Positions 36,361-50,000 of a stretch of 64,000 bases of DNA are shown one piece after another. The stretch covers positions 3,071,944-3,135,943 of the forward strand of contig VWZX01010273.1 in assembly GCA_013399015.1 (NCBI GenBank). The letters are read 5' to 3'. Made by a program: the position numbers and the translations under genes. This stretch comes from Galbula dea (Eukaryota > Chordata > Aves > Piciformes > Galbulidae). The stretch's first letter is position 1; every line of letters begins with the position of its first letter. The notes under the pieces were generated by a model, which was not told the DNA's origin, ran no database searches, and saw only the letters and a program-made list of their open reading frames with translations.

Positions 36361-39300
36361 ATCCTAAGTGTGGGCAGAAATTTCAAGAGACAAAACCGTG
36401 GAGTTACTTTAACCTTTTCACTCGGATTGTTGGGGGAAACCAGGTGAACCAAGGCTCACATCCATGGCAGGTTTGCACAAGCAAATGTGGCTTTATCTTC
36501 AGAACAAAGTACTGACTTTTTGCAGAAGTGACAGAAGAAAATGAGTATACTTTGTGTGGCACTTAGACTGTATTGTTGAGCTCCACTCTGCTTTTATGAA
36601 AAGCAGTGAGGCTAATGGAGAGGACACAAAACCTGACCTGCACCCTGATAAACCTTGCCTTGTCATTTTTTTTGTTTATTTCTTAAAAGGCATCTGTAGA
36701 TTAGTTTATTGTAAAGAGACATGGCTGAAACTGCTTAGAAATGGGGCACTGAAGGACACCACTCCCAGCCCCTGACTATTGCCAGGCATCGTGGATTTGT
36801 GGTGCTCTCAGTGACCTGCAAAGGAAAAATTCTGAGCGAACCATAACTTTCAGAGTGTGCTGAGTACCTCAGTGACTTGACATTTATTACATGTATGTCA
36901 CATTTACTCAGATACCAAATTACAGCTGAGGGAAGAACAGCAAGATTTATGATCTCTTAGACCCAAGGACTGTAAGAATGTCATGAAAGTATGTTTGCTT
37001 GAAATGCAGCATGTACTTTTACTATGTGAATAACGTTCAGAGGGCACCTGCATGTACTCTCTCCTTTCTTCCTCAAGTCTTCTCTGTGTGGTGCAGGTTT
37101 CCTTGAAACGAAGACAAAAGCATTTCTGTGGAGGCACCATTGTTTCTGCTCAGTGGGTGGTCACAGCAGCTCACTGCATCTTGGACAGGTATGGATGTGA
37201 TATTTCAGGAGCAGGCTGCAGGTGCAGAAAAACCTAGATTGTAAAAGTGTGTGTGCTGTAAGATCTCTTTATATGGCTATTACTTACAGGTACAACCCTT
37301 TATTTAGAATCATAGAATTGCCAGAGTTGGAAGGGACCTTAAAGATCATCTAGTTCCAACTCCTCTGGCAGGGACACCTTTCACTAGATCAGGTTGCCCA
37401 GAGCCCCATCCAGCCTTACCTTTCAAGCTTCCAAGATGGGGCTTCCAATTTGTAGATTTTTAACCAACCTTCTCAGTATTTTAACAGAAAGGGAGAAAAA
37501 CCCAAAACCTTGAACATCTCAAAAATAATGAAGAAGAATATAAAGAGGTTGGTGGACATTGCTTTTGGAAGTGTACCTAACTATAATTACCATGTGACTG
37601 CAAATTTTTTCTGCAGTATCAGCTAGCAGTATTATGCAATTAAATGGTGAATGGGTGTAGTACTGACCCCTTGCATGCTGATGATTTTCAGCCCCAGTGC
37701 TCAAAAGAAAAGCAAGGAGGGAGGAGTCTGTGAATGTAGGCCACAAAATCACAGTCAGGAGTGTAGCTAAGTGATTAATTTTCGCAGACCTTTTAATCTC
37801 CTCATTACTACTACAGGTCATATTCAGCTCTCACTGACTGCATATGGTAAGTGCTCTAAAATCTGAAGATGAAATGTATTAGGTATCATTAATAACTTCT
37901 CTGTTTTAAAAACAACAACATTTTTTCCTTTCATTTTGAAGATTCTGTAGCTGAGCTTTTATTTTTCTATTCCACAGGAACCTACTTGAGTACTTGAATG
38001 TCACTGCAGGAGAGCATGATTTGCAGATCAGAGAGAATGGCGAGCAGACACTCCCTGTTAAATATGTCATTAAGCATCCAAACTTTGACCCTAGAAGGCC
38101 AATGAACTATGACATTGCCCTTCTGAAGCTGGATGGAGCCTTCAACTTCAGTAAGGGCATAGTTATCTGTGATCTTTTTCGGTAGGGAACGTAAGGCCTT
38201 TGCCTCTCCCAGATTCTGTGAGAAGTCTTGAAACTCAGTTAAAACTAATTATACCATTAAAAATCTCCACAGTATTTTGCAACTGAAGTGTTTAAAATAC
38301 CAGGGGCAAGTCAGAAAAACGTATCACTTGAATTAGATGGTCTTCTTCAGACTTGATACTCCCTTGACGAAAATGGTATTTTTCTTTGTATGCAGGACAT
38401 TAAGATTTGACCAAATAGGTGTTTTTATTTTTGTATGTATGTATATATATATGTATATAACTTGTATATATTTGTATGTATATAACTTGTATGTGAGCAG
38501 TAAAGCTAGTCCAAGGCAGACCAGAGCTTGGAGCGTAGCACAGTGCTGTCTCTACCTCACTCACCCCCTCTGTTCTTTGCCCTCTTCTCCCTTTCTGCAG
38601 GCTGCAGAGGGGAGCGTGGGGTTACCCTCAGCAGCAGCAGAGTGATCGGTCTGCAAGTAGGAAGGGAATGGTAGGCCAGGACAGCTGTTACTTCCCTGTT
38701 TCCTGGCCTGGGAGCCAGCCAGTTCTCAGCTGTACACTGGCTTTGCCTCATGTTCAGGTTTTCTGGGAGGTTGCTTGTCAAGGGTTAGGGCTGTAAATCG
38801 GAGGCTGTGTTTTTGTACCTCACTGGGACAAACATGGCAATTTGTCAAAACTCCAGGCCCTGCGTTTGGCGCCATTTGGCTCTCAAGGGTCAGGGCTGGG
38901 TCAGCCACTAATCCAGTGACAGATGCTCCCTGTTACCCTCTTTTCCTTCCCAACATGGGAAGGAAAAGGGAATAAGAGAGAAAGAAACTTGTGGATTGGA
39001 AAACTAAAACTACTTTAATGAAAATAATAATAATAAATGAAATATATACAAATATATACAAAATGAACAGCAAACCCAAGGCCTCCTTGATGGCAACTAT
39101 GTCAACGTCGCTACCGATACTGTGGCAGTAGGCCTCAACAGCAGACAGGAGCCAGGCTTACAGGCTGGATCCTGGAACTGGATGCAGGAATTTATGGATC
39201 AGGATCGAGGTCAGAATAGACAGTTTTCCTCACATGACAGCCATTGAAGAAGAGCAAGAGGAAGAGGGAACTGACCCTCAGTTTTATATCAAGTATGATG

Positions 39301-41094
39301 TATATGGAGTGGAATTAGGTTGCTCTTTCTTTGCCCCCCAAAAGGTGCACAACTACTTTTTCTATTGGAAGCTTGGATCATGATAGCAGTTAAGTTTACA
39401 CTGAATGGCAAGGCCTAGACTGAAGCTTGTGGTGTTCGTGGCTTTCTTTTTCCGTTCCAAAACACTACAAAATGGAGGCACGGGTAAATTGTCAAATGCC
39501 AGATTAATTTTTCAGTCTCCACAAAAGTAACAGTACCTTTTTGTTTTGACTGAGAAAGGAAGCTTTTTGTTGTTGTTCTTTCAAATACTTATCAGTAAAA
39601 TTCATGTCCATGTGTGGCAGGTTCATCAGTTTTGCCAGCATGTCTTCCTGATCCAGGTGAAAAGTTTGGAGCAGGATATATCTGCACTGCTTGTGGCTGG
39701 GGCCGTTTGAGTGAGAGTAAGCCACTCCAATTGTTCTTTGACATGCAGGTTTCTCAGTATCTGATTTCTGAAGCTAAGAGCTTGATTGTCTAGGTCATAG
39801 ACAGACCAGAAGAAACCTTCAGCTGATCATAAGAACTGTAATCTCAAAATAGAATCTTTACTAGCTTCTGTGCCTACCTGTGAATTACCTCAAAATAGAC
39901 TGCTATAATACATAGACTTGTATTTCGATTTTGAAACATTTTGAAATTTGTTAAAGTAAAACTGCTTATGTACACAAAACAGGATGTTTATGTAACTATA
40001 AAATGACTTGGAGCAAGTTGATAACACACTTGTTTTTGGTGTGTATTACAGGTGACATTAAGTTCATCTTTCAGCATTTCTTATGAAAATTGTTTTTATC
40101 TTTCAGATGGAGTTCTGCCTCAGGTCTTACATGAAGTCAATCTACCAATCCTAAACAGCAAGGAGTGTTCAAGAGCATTATCAACTTTAAAAAACCCCAT
40201 CCAAGGTGACACTATCATGTGTGCTGGATTTCCAGATGGAGGAAGAGATGCCTGCCAGGTCAGCTGAACAGCCGGCCTTGGGCACTTGTGTTCCTCAGAG
40301 GCTCAAGGGCCCTGAGTGCCTAAGTGAATAAATACACTGCAAACAGGGATATTTGGAGTGTATTTATTTTGCCATATGCGGTCAGTAAGAGCTGAATACT
40401 TTCAAATGTTCCAATTCCATTTTAATTATTGTATGAGTTGTATGACAGATTCCTTAGAGCAGTTTTATAATGTATCCCTGTGCAATAATGCTTAGGGCTT
40501 TCTAACTTCAGAACAGGTGATGAATTAGTTAATGTTGCTAAGATCCTAAAGAGGACATTAGAAAGTGTAGCCTTAGATTGCAGGAAGGAAAGGAAGTGAG
40601 ATAAAGGTTTACTGTTCCTTGTCATGGGGGTAATAAAAAGCTCCTTGCTCCGTATTACATGCTAAAACACAACAGATGTGCACCAATGAAGGAATTAGTC
40701 TGTCTCTCCCCTTCTTGACAATCCTGACTAAACATGATAAAAACCAAAGTGTTTTTCTTCATGCTTTTCTTCAAATGACTGTCCCCTGCAGTGCAGGTTT
40801 GTTAATATGGCATGAGAGAAAACTCAATACAACACTGTAAGGCTCGCCCAGTGGTATCCATGTACTTCTGTAAGCTGTTGTGGGCTTGTTTTTTACAGGG
40901 AGACTCGGGGGGCCCTCTTTTGTGCCGACGTAAACATGGTGCCTGGACTCTTGCTGGTGTGATCTCCTGGGGAATGGGGTGTGCCCGTGGCTGGATAAGT
41001 AATGAGAAGAAGAAACATTACAACAGAGGGTCTCCAGGAATATTCACAGACCTCAGCGCAGTGCTTTCCTGGATTCAAGAGAACATGAGTGCTG
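36361..41094 (+). CDS. OVCH2: OVCH2 trypsin domain 1 (six exons)
   Basis: Exons 36361-36470, 37097-37188, 37978-38150, 39621-39716, 40107-40258 and 40899-41094. The zymogen cleavage site is FTR/IVGGNQ, preceded by PKCGQ, whose Cys probably tethers the propeptide. The catalytic triad is His 37172-37174 (TAAHC), Asp 38111-38113 (YDIALLKL) and Ser 40905-40907 (GDSGGPL). Asp189 at 40247-40249 (GRDACQ) predicts cleavage after Lys/Arg. An N-glycosylation sequon (NVT) sits in YLNVTAGE, as in human OVCH2. The domain ends with SPGIFTDLSAVLSWIQE. The last exon's donor is the weak gtattg at 41095. Confidence 0.94.
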
Positions 41095-44000
41095 GTATTG
41101 TCTCCACAGTAATGTGTCCCTCGCTTGTTGACAACTCGTTTATCTCATAATAATATTTCACTTAATTTTATCTTTTTCAAGAGGTAGCAGTTACATTTTT
41201 TCCCATTTGTCCTGGCAAAGCCCTATAGCATTTCACAATTCCTTTAAGTATATGGTATTGTTTGGCAGTTACCAAAACCAAATTGAGAGCATTATAAATG
41301 TTTGCTTTTCTTCCACTTTAACTCCTACTTGGACGTTGTGTGTGTGTATATATTAACTTTAAGAATGGCCCTTTTATCCAGCTAGCTACTTAACTTGGTA
41401 TTTTAGTTTTTAAGTGGAAATTCACCAGTCAAAAAGTGTCTGAAATTCCATATGCACCTCTTCAAAGTTAAGTGTCATTTTTCTCAGCTGAAGCATGTTG
41501 GATCAGACATTGGATCTGACAGGTGGAAATGTCAGGCTGTCAGAAGTGGTTTTGCTTGTGCTGCCCAAAAGGCTATATATTCCCTCTGTGCAAGGGAATA
41601 GTGTGAAAATTATCCATCGCTTCCCAGGTCATGGAGCTGGAGATACAAATAAGTCTGTCCAAGGGTGAAATTCACTCAGAGCAGTAAGGAACTGAATCAG
41701 TACTTTCAGTTTGGGCTATTTTCATTAAAATATGTTGGAGATTGTATTAAGATTTACACAGAGAACTGAAAAACTGAGGAGGTGTGTTTAAGAGGTTTTG
41801 CTACTCAACGATAAGGAAAGAAAAATGTGAGGGGAAAAAAAAAACTCAGAACTTTTATTATTAGAAACCGTCTTCAACTGATTGAAAAAAGAAACCCTCA
41901 TAATACTGGAGAAAAACAGAAAGGTATTAGCTTCTGAAAAATATTTTGGTTTTCAGCAACAACAAAGAAGAGACACAGGGTTTTAAAAATTTTCTAATTA
42001 GCCCATTTTATTACCAGGAAAAAAAAAATTGTGGTTAGCTGTTGTGGTAATTAAACTGTGTTGAAAAATCAAATTTGGTAGGTCAAGTGAAAACACAATT
42101 CTCAATGGCATTGCACTAGGTTTTGCTGCCTGCTCTTTTATACTGGTGCAAAAGGTCTTCACTGTAGTTGCTGTCAGGCTTAATGTCTCCATGTCTCTGA
42201 TGAGATGCTAGCGGTTGGATTCTGCTGTCCTTACCAGAAATGTATAGTATTTACTCAACAGGTATGTAGAGAGAGAGTACTGTGCTACTCAAGAGTGAGC
42301 AGTTGCCTATCAAATGTATTGATTAATTCTAGAAGTGGCTACTCCAGAATTGTTTATTCCAAAGTTAGCATTGCATGAACTAGCAATTTTGTTTTAATTC
42401 CAAGCATAGTTTATTGTAGGCACTATGTTCCCCAAGAAGCATTTCAACTTACCTCAGTGCTAACTGTTTAAAAGTACCATTTCACAAGGAAGACAATAAA
42501 AGCTATACCATGAATATGAAACTACAGTAACTTATTATTCTTTCTCCACCCCCTTCCCTATCCCTCCTTTATTAGATCTGAAAATGAAAAGCTCTACAGG
42601 TGAGTACAGCATTTTTTCAGTGTCTAATGGGCTACTCTGAACACTTTTCTATGTTCTGAGGCATGCATTTTTCCTCCTTGAAAAATGTTCATACTGAAAT
42701 TCTCCTTTAATAGTTTCTTTAAGGTAAAAAGCAAGTGCTGCCACTTTTACAATACAATGTGGTAGTGTGTTGACAGTGCTTCATTTTTGCCTCCAAGTTA
42801 CACGTTTTAAAACTCCCTTATAATTCCAAATAGAGGAGAGAAGACCTAGAATCGTTCTGCTAGCAGAAAGCAGGTACAGCTGAGCAGTCTGGAGTCTTGC
42901 AGTGTTCTCTAGATGTTTGAGATTTTGGTAGAACAGGTGATTGCCTATGTGTCAGACTTATGATTCCTTCTGTATTGTTTTAACTCTACAATGCAGCATT
43001 TTGTAGCATTCAGGATGGCAAGCTGCCTGACAGTGAGGGAGAATTACATTTTCCTGGAAGTTCCAAACAGTTCTACCAAAACCACCAGTAAGCAGACAAA
43101 ACAGCCTTTCCCCAAAGACTATTCCCCAGACCAGTGTAGCTGGGGTTTTTTGTTGCAGTTTTGTGAATGGAAACTACTTTCTTGTTGCAGATTGTGTATG
43201 TGGACTCTCTTTGTACCAGAAGGGAATTCTATATTGCTTCGCTTTTCTCATTTTGATATAGAGCCAGAAACATTTTGTGACTACGATTCTTTATCAGTCT
43301 ATTCAAAAGATGACAGACTTGTTGGTGAGTTGCCATCTCGTTATTCTGTGGAAGAACCTGTTAGTGTACTCTTTTGCTCTGACAAGTACACCCCATGAGA
43401 ACATTGTGGTTGATTCTTTTACTGACATTTTCACCATGAATACATTGTGCCATGTGATCTGAAATAAGACAAAGTGCAGGAGGAGAAAAAATGAAAAAGC
43501 CTGGTAGGAAATTGTGTCAGCATATGTCTTCCTTGTGTCAGGGATTTTCAGGCTTTAATAGTGTGCATCTATTAGGGCTAATGGATTAATAGGGAATGTA
43601 GAGGAATGAATAGGCAGTTTCCTTCTCACCCTACATTTTTTATTGCTTACTGCTGAAGATGGTACATGCAAGTTTTCTCAGTTTTTCTCAAGACATTAAA
43701 CGGTGATTATTCCCTAATATTTTATTTCAGGGAAATTCTGTGGAGCAGATCTTCCATCACCTATTTTGATTGGCTCCAATAGTATAAGGCTAAAATTTGT
43801 TTCTGACAGCAAGGCTTATGGAACTGGTTTTTCTATGATCTACAAAGCTTTTGCACCAGATATTCTTCCTGGTAAGTCTAAATTTAGTAGTATACCTGTC
43901 TGCACTCTTGGGTGGTCTGTCCTGGTTTGCGTTAGAACAGAACTAATTCTGTTCAGTGATTTTACTTTTTAGTTGAAGCTCCTCTAAGAAACTGCACTTT

Positions 44001-47000
44001 CTGAAACTAGCAGCATGTTTTCACAGACACTGCCAGCCTCTAGCAGTGATAAGCCTAATGTTTAGATTTACTACCAGGGATTGGTATGCAAAGCAAGGTC
44101 ACTGCTAAATCTTGTGTCTCATGTTGGGGGGTGCAGGGTAAAGGCTGCACCTCCAGGGAGGAGCAGACAAGACAGGTGACCCCAAACCAACCAACTACAA
44201 GTACTCCATCCCACATACGTCATATTCGATATATAAACTGGGGGTCAGTTCCCCCTTGCTAGATTTTTCCCTTGCTAGATTCAGCTTCCCTTGCTAGCTT
44301 TCTCTTGGGGGATTCTGATTCCTGATTCCCTTGTGAGATTCCCTTTTTGAGATTCCTGATTCCCAGATTGCTGGATTGTTCTCCTGCCCTTTGGTGATCC
44401 CTAAGTTCCTGCATCCAGTTCCAGGATCCAGCCCCTGAGCTGGACTCATCTGCTGCTGAGGCCTCCTGCCGCAATATCAGTGGTGACGTAGTTACCATCA
44501 AGGGGGGTTTGGGTTCAGTAGTGTGTTCTGTACATATTTGTATATATTTTCATTTATCATTATTATTATTATTAAAGTAGTTTTAGTTTTATTTTCCAAT
44601 CCACAAGTCTCTCTGTCTCTCTTATCCCCTTTCCCTTCCCGTGGCGGGGGTGAGGGGGTAAAGAGGGAAGCGTCTGTCATTGGGTTGGTGGTTGGCCCAG
44701 CCTCGACCCTCGACAGTGATCACCTGAAAAAAATTTTCAGGAGAAAATATATCAGAGGAAGGTCCTATGATATTTCTGTGTTGATGTTTTTATGAACAAG
44801 GTTAGTGTGGTTAGGCTGCCATGTGACATTGTTGAGAAACTAGGATGCCAGGAAGAGCTAGGATAGATGCTGCTGAGATGAGCCCTCCTTTATCTTCGCA
44901 TCTTCTCCATTCACTCTATACAGGATCTCATTTCCTTCCCTACTTCCAGAATGTTTTAAAACTTAGACTAAATGAGCAGTATTTCCAGATGAAAGCTGTT
45001 TTGTTAGTCCAAAGCATGCTTTCATAGAGGGTCCCTGAGCGAGGCAGCTAATGCTAAGATACATGTCATGGAGAATTGCTTTCAGTTTTGCTGTGGAGGG
45101 CAGTTCATCACTGGGGAGCAAGCCCCAGGGGCTTTCTCCTTTGCAGTGTGTTAGGGTAGGCTGTAGGGAGGAATTCATGTGCTCTGGTTGTGTTTTATGT
45201 CTCCACTTTTCAAGAAAGCTGGCAAATGTTCTTCTGATATGCCTGTGTCCTGCTCTTTCTACCAGCCCACACAGGCATCCGTGCATGCAGTGCACTCCCT
45301 GTGGCCAAAGGGGAATGCTATAGTCATTGTTGCATTGCTCCTCTGCTTGGGAACATGTTAAAAGTTTTGTTGTGCCTTTTTCAAACAGAAGGATTTGGCT
45401 TGCTTCTCTTGTCCTCTTCTCTCTCAGCCATGTGAAAGCACCATAAGAGTTCTGTTTGTTTTTCGTGTGTTTTTTGTTTGGTTGGCTTTTGGGTTTTTGT
45501 GTGTGTATGATTGAAAGGAAATCACAGTGCCTCCGCTTTTGTTTTCCTGGATTTCCAGATTCTGGCTGTGAGTCCCTAGCTGTCCTATTTGAAGAAGGAG
45601 TGTTACAAAGTATACACTATCCAGAGAGCTACAGCAACATGGCAGACTGTCAATGGATTATTTCTGCACCAGAGGACCATGTAATCAAGGTATAACATCA
45701 GTCCTTCTTGTGTTTACAGACTGGAAGTGGGCAACATTCAGTTAACAAGAAATTATGCAGCTAAGGACAAGCAAGATCAAGCAACATAAACTTGAATAAT
45801 ACTGCTGGATGCAGTTAAGAGAAAGCAGTTTCCACCCCAAAAGCCACATAGGTTTTGATTTCTCCTTTAGGTTAGAGTAAAATAAGATTTCCTGGTTTAA
45901 ATTTTACCACGATAGATTCCTCTAGCAAATGTAATAGGCTATGTATCACCTGTGAGAGGTCTGAAGGTCAGAGAAACCAACTCCCAAAGGAATACTAAAG
46001 ACCCTATTACAGATCTATCTTTTTTTTATGTGAATTTAACAAGGTTCACTTTTTCATTTTTTTTATTGAAAGCTTACATACCAGTCTTTTGAAGTAGAAG
46101 ACAGTGAAGATTGCTCTTATGATGCTGTGACTGTGTATGAAGATGTGGGAAAAGAGGAAGAAATTGGTTTGATTTTTAATTTTTGATGTATTTTGGGGAT
46201 CATCTATTTCTTTTATGACTTTCACCAGCCCTGCTTTACAGTCTAAAATTCAAGTTCTTCTCTAGAGTCTCAAATGATGCTATAGGGACCAGTTTCAGTA
46301 CCTTGAAAAATACTTGCAGGTATTGCTGCTTGGGTTCCACTTACAGAGGCAAACCCACATTGAACAGAACAATTTTGTGGTTTAAATGTTATATAAATGT
46401 AGTTCTGAACTCATGTAAATGAAGAAAAGGACATAACACAGTAATTAGGTTTTTTTTGGTAATGAATTATCAGACATAGAAAGCACCCAAGAGGTCTCCT
46501 TTGCAGAGTCCATTTGTTCTTCAGTCCAGATGAACTGTCCTGTATTTCTTGCTACATTGCTGGACATTCTTGTGGCTTAAATTGATTGTGAGGAAGACCT
46601 GTTCTAATCAACTGATTTTATCACTGACTTAAAGCTGGTGCTTAGGTTAACTGGGGGAACTCAGGCTTCTACTGTGTTCTAGATGTAATGGCAATCTGGG
46701 AGCGTGAGTACTGCAATAGACTCTTGTGAAATAACACAAGAGCTTCCTTGTTCTTACAGTTGCCAAACAAGGACACTGTTGGGAACAATAGAACAGTCCT
46801 TGAGCCTCAGTCTCCTTATCTCTGCTCCTCTCTTGTGCATAGTAATTTTTTACTTTCCCGTATGAGAGCTGGAATACACAGAATATTGGGGTACCCACTG
46901 TTAAGAGAGATGATGGCAAAGTACATGGTAATCTACAAACTTTGCTCTCTTGTCTTTAGCTAAGTCTTGTGGATTTGCTCTACCAGCACCTGTTCTAAGC

Positions 47001-50000
47001 TCCTCTTCTATGATGCTGGTTGTCTTTCACTCTGATGAAACAGAGACCTTTGGAGGATTCAGAGCTACTATCTCTTTTGTTCATGTAACAGGTAATAAAA
47101 GTGACTTGGAAAACTACCTCTTTGGGGCAGCACAAAGGGCTTTTCTGTGAATCTGGCTATTCACTATTATTTTGCTCTGGTTCATTCTCATCTAACAGAT
47201 TGTTTCAGTGAAAAAAATGTATTGTGAATCTCTTAAGGCATTAAACAAAGGTCCTGTTAAGTGGCTGAAGGGAAACAATGAATCTACCCAGAACTTCAGA
47301 GGTTTTTTTTTTTTGGTGTAAGACTATTTTGGTGCATTTTAAATGGCACTTTACTACCACGTGAAGATATAATAGCACAGACCCCTACTGTAGAAATCTA
47401 TTCCTTCTACAGAAATTGTAATAAAGGAAATAAAAGTGATTTGACTTAAGACAGTCTGCTAACATGTTTACTATTTTCATTTGCTAGATGCAGACACTCT
47501 GGATTCAACTAGTGAAGAAGAATTGGAAGATATGGATATGACCGAAGAAGAAATACAGGTTGCAGCAGGTAAGGCAACCCGAGTTATATTTTCTTCATGG
47601 AAATAGGGAATACTTTTTGGACTAAAAATGGCATTTTCTCCAAATATTTATTGGATACAATTGTCTCCAAACTTTTCATTAATATATTTTTAAGGCAATA
47701 AAAAGATGAATAGTAATACTTGTATGCTTTGGCTTTAGAGTAGCAGAATCCAATTTTTCTTGTTTCCTTCTGAAGTCCCTTACAATGCAATGACATTATT
47801 TCAGTTTGTATGCCAGTTCACACACTTGCTGTGGTGAAAATAATTACAAAGAATAGAGAGTGGTTGAAAATAATAACCAGCGTTTTAGAACTTCCCTTTT
47901 TCCCTCCAGTACTTTATGGAGAAAGGGATGAGTCCATGTTCATTGTAGGCATGAGGCTAAAAGTTTTGAAGACAAGAAGTTGCTATAATCTTGCTGAAAC
48001 TCTGTTTTTGCTAAGATTGTCTCCTCATGCTACCTCTAAATGCTTGGATCCTTTGTAATGAGGGAAATTGAAAGATTCAGGGAAAAAAGGGGAGGAGGGA
48101 AGCCTGAGAAGCTTTGGGGCAGCTCTTAAATAGTGTTCTTTGCTTCTCCAAATCTTATGCTCTAAAGACTTCTTGAAATATCAGTGCTATCTGTTTCAGA
48201 TGGTATTTGTGGGATGCCCTCAAATCAGCCCAGGTTCATCTTCAGTAGAATAATTGGAGGTGAAGAAGCTGTACCGTACTCATGGCCTTGGCAGGTCAGT
48301 GTACAAATTGCAGATGAACATATCTGTGGAGGAGCAGTTCTTGCCAAAGAATGGGTTGTCACAGCTGCTCACTGCTTTAATTCTAAGTAAGTACCCTGGG
48401 GTTAATCCTTGCAGTTATGTCTGTAATTGCACAGTGTGTCTCTGCAGCATGGTGGATCTGCCCAGGGCGGCTGGCACAATTTCAGTTAGCACCTACTTGC
48501 AGATCACACTTACACTGAAGGCTTTTGCTTCATACACATACACTAGGACCATAGTGGCTTCTAAGGAGGTTTTTATTCAGATCACTTTTCAGAAGAGATA
48601 AAAAGACACTAAGTCCCTTGTCATTCACCACTTACTGTAAGTAACTGTAAGGTAACTTGTGTTTGGGTCAATAACAGAGCATGTTTTCATCCAGGTAGAA
48701 TCAACCTATCCAAATTTTTTAAATTACTGAATTGTGTAGATTTTGGAGGACATTCAAAAAGCTTTTGTGCACAGGGTTGATGCCATTCTCTTATTGAGAA
48801 CCTATCAATCTGTTAAATCAGATTACATGGAAATTTTTCTTTTTTGGCAGAAAACAAAAGGATATTCTCTGACTTTTGGACTCTTTAAAATACTTTCTAA
48901 ACTGCAGTTGGTGTATTCTGCTCTTAGTCTGAACACTACCTGTTTTAAAATTCAAATTAATCACAAGTGTATTAATTTAAAATTCACATACACTGGGTCA
49001 TTAAAATATTTTGCTGTCAATTAGGTGTTCTGGCCTGTGTTCAAACAAAGTGGCATTTACTTGAAAAAGAGAGTAAGCTTTCAAAAGCCCTGAATGCCAA
49101 AGATGCTTAGACATCTCTATTCTCCTTTTCTTTCATTCTCTTTACTACCCCAACAGAACTGGATCTGAAACACAAGTGCTGTTTTGAATTTTGGACTTTG
49201 ACTTCTAAGTTTCTAAATACTAGTTTGCAAAATTTTGTGTCAGGAGCACTGTTGCACAGTGTTGAAGGTACTGCTTTAAGAGCTCTATGAAGGAGGAATT
49301 CTCTATTGCATGGTGCTATCACAGCAGAATTTGCATCTGTGGCTTAATGTTTCTACATAACTAGTTTCATCAGGGAGTTATGACAGATTTTCAGGCAGTG
49401 AGAAGGTTTGGTTAAGAAAACAAAGGGTGAAATGAAATGTTTCTGTTGCATTTCTTTTTTTAATATAATTTGATAGGTAATAATCTCTTCGCGGTCACCC
49501 GTTTTTTCATTAAGAAGGTAGGGACCAGCAATGTCCCTGCACAATGTGGACCATGCAGGGCTTGTGTTCCACGTCAGGGACTCCAGTCTTACAGAAGTGA
49601 CCTTTCTCTCAGTTTGCTGTGTGTTTGGAAGGTCCTACTTGCTGCATCACAAGAATATTTCATGCTCCTAGAAGTCAGTGGGAAGGTTTCCATCCAGTGT
49701 TGTGTGGGTGTATGGCCTTGGGAGTTGTTAGCCCAGGGCCATGTAGAGCCTTAATTTTGGGTGGGGGAGGTTTTGAAATTCACAGGTTTCAAGAATGCTG
49801 TTATACCAGACTGAAAATGTACTTATGCCCCCTTCCACCCCCCCACCTTTTTTTTTTAAGGGAACTATACAAAGACTTATGGAGAGTGGTAACAGGACTT
49901 CATGATCTTACAGAGCAAGGATACAGACAGGTACTATAAGTTCTGCTTGATAATGAAATATTATTCAACCTTGTAAAATAGTTTTTAATGTAAATGCATG

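Larger units (their letters stand above)
43918..44715 (+). mobile_element. Solo LTR of an avian endogenous retrovirus
   Basis: It starts TGTCCTGGTTTGCG and ends CCTCGACA, giving the TG...CA termini of an LTR. It is flanked by an imperfect 6-bp target-site duplication (gtggtc at 43912-43917, gtgatc at 44716-44721). Inside are a TATA box (44232-44237), an ATTAAA signal (44571-44576) and an ATT microsatellite. No internal retroviral sequence is present on either side, so it is a solo LTR left by LTR-LTR recombination. It starts 46 bp after an OVCH2 splice donor. A 6-bp duplication suggests a class II (ERVK-like) element, which is an inference. Confidence 0.85.

Noticed and set aside
37519..37821. 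100-codon minus-strand frame in an OVCH2 intron
   Set aside because: No family resemblance and antisense to the gene.
44259..44795. Open frames at 44259-44501, 44498-44680 and 44523-44795
   Set aside because: They lie in or across the solo LTR and show no retroviral protein similarity.
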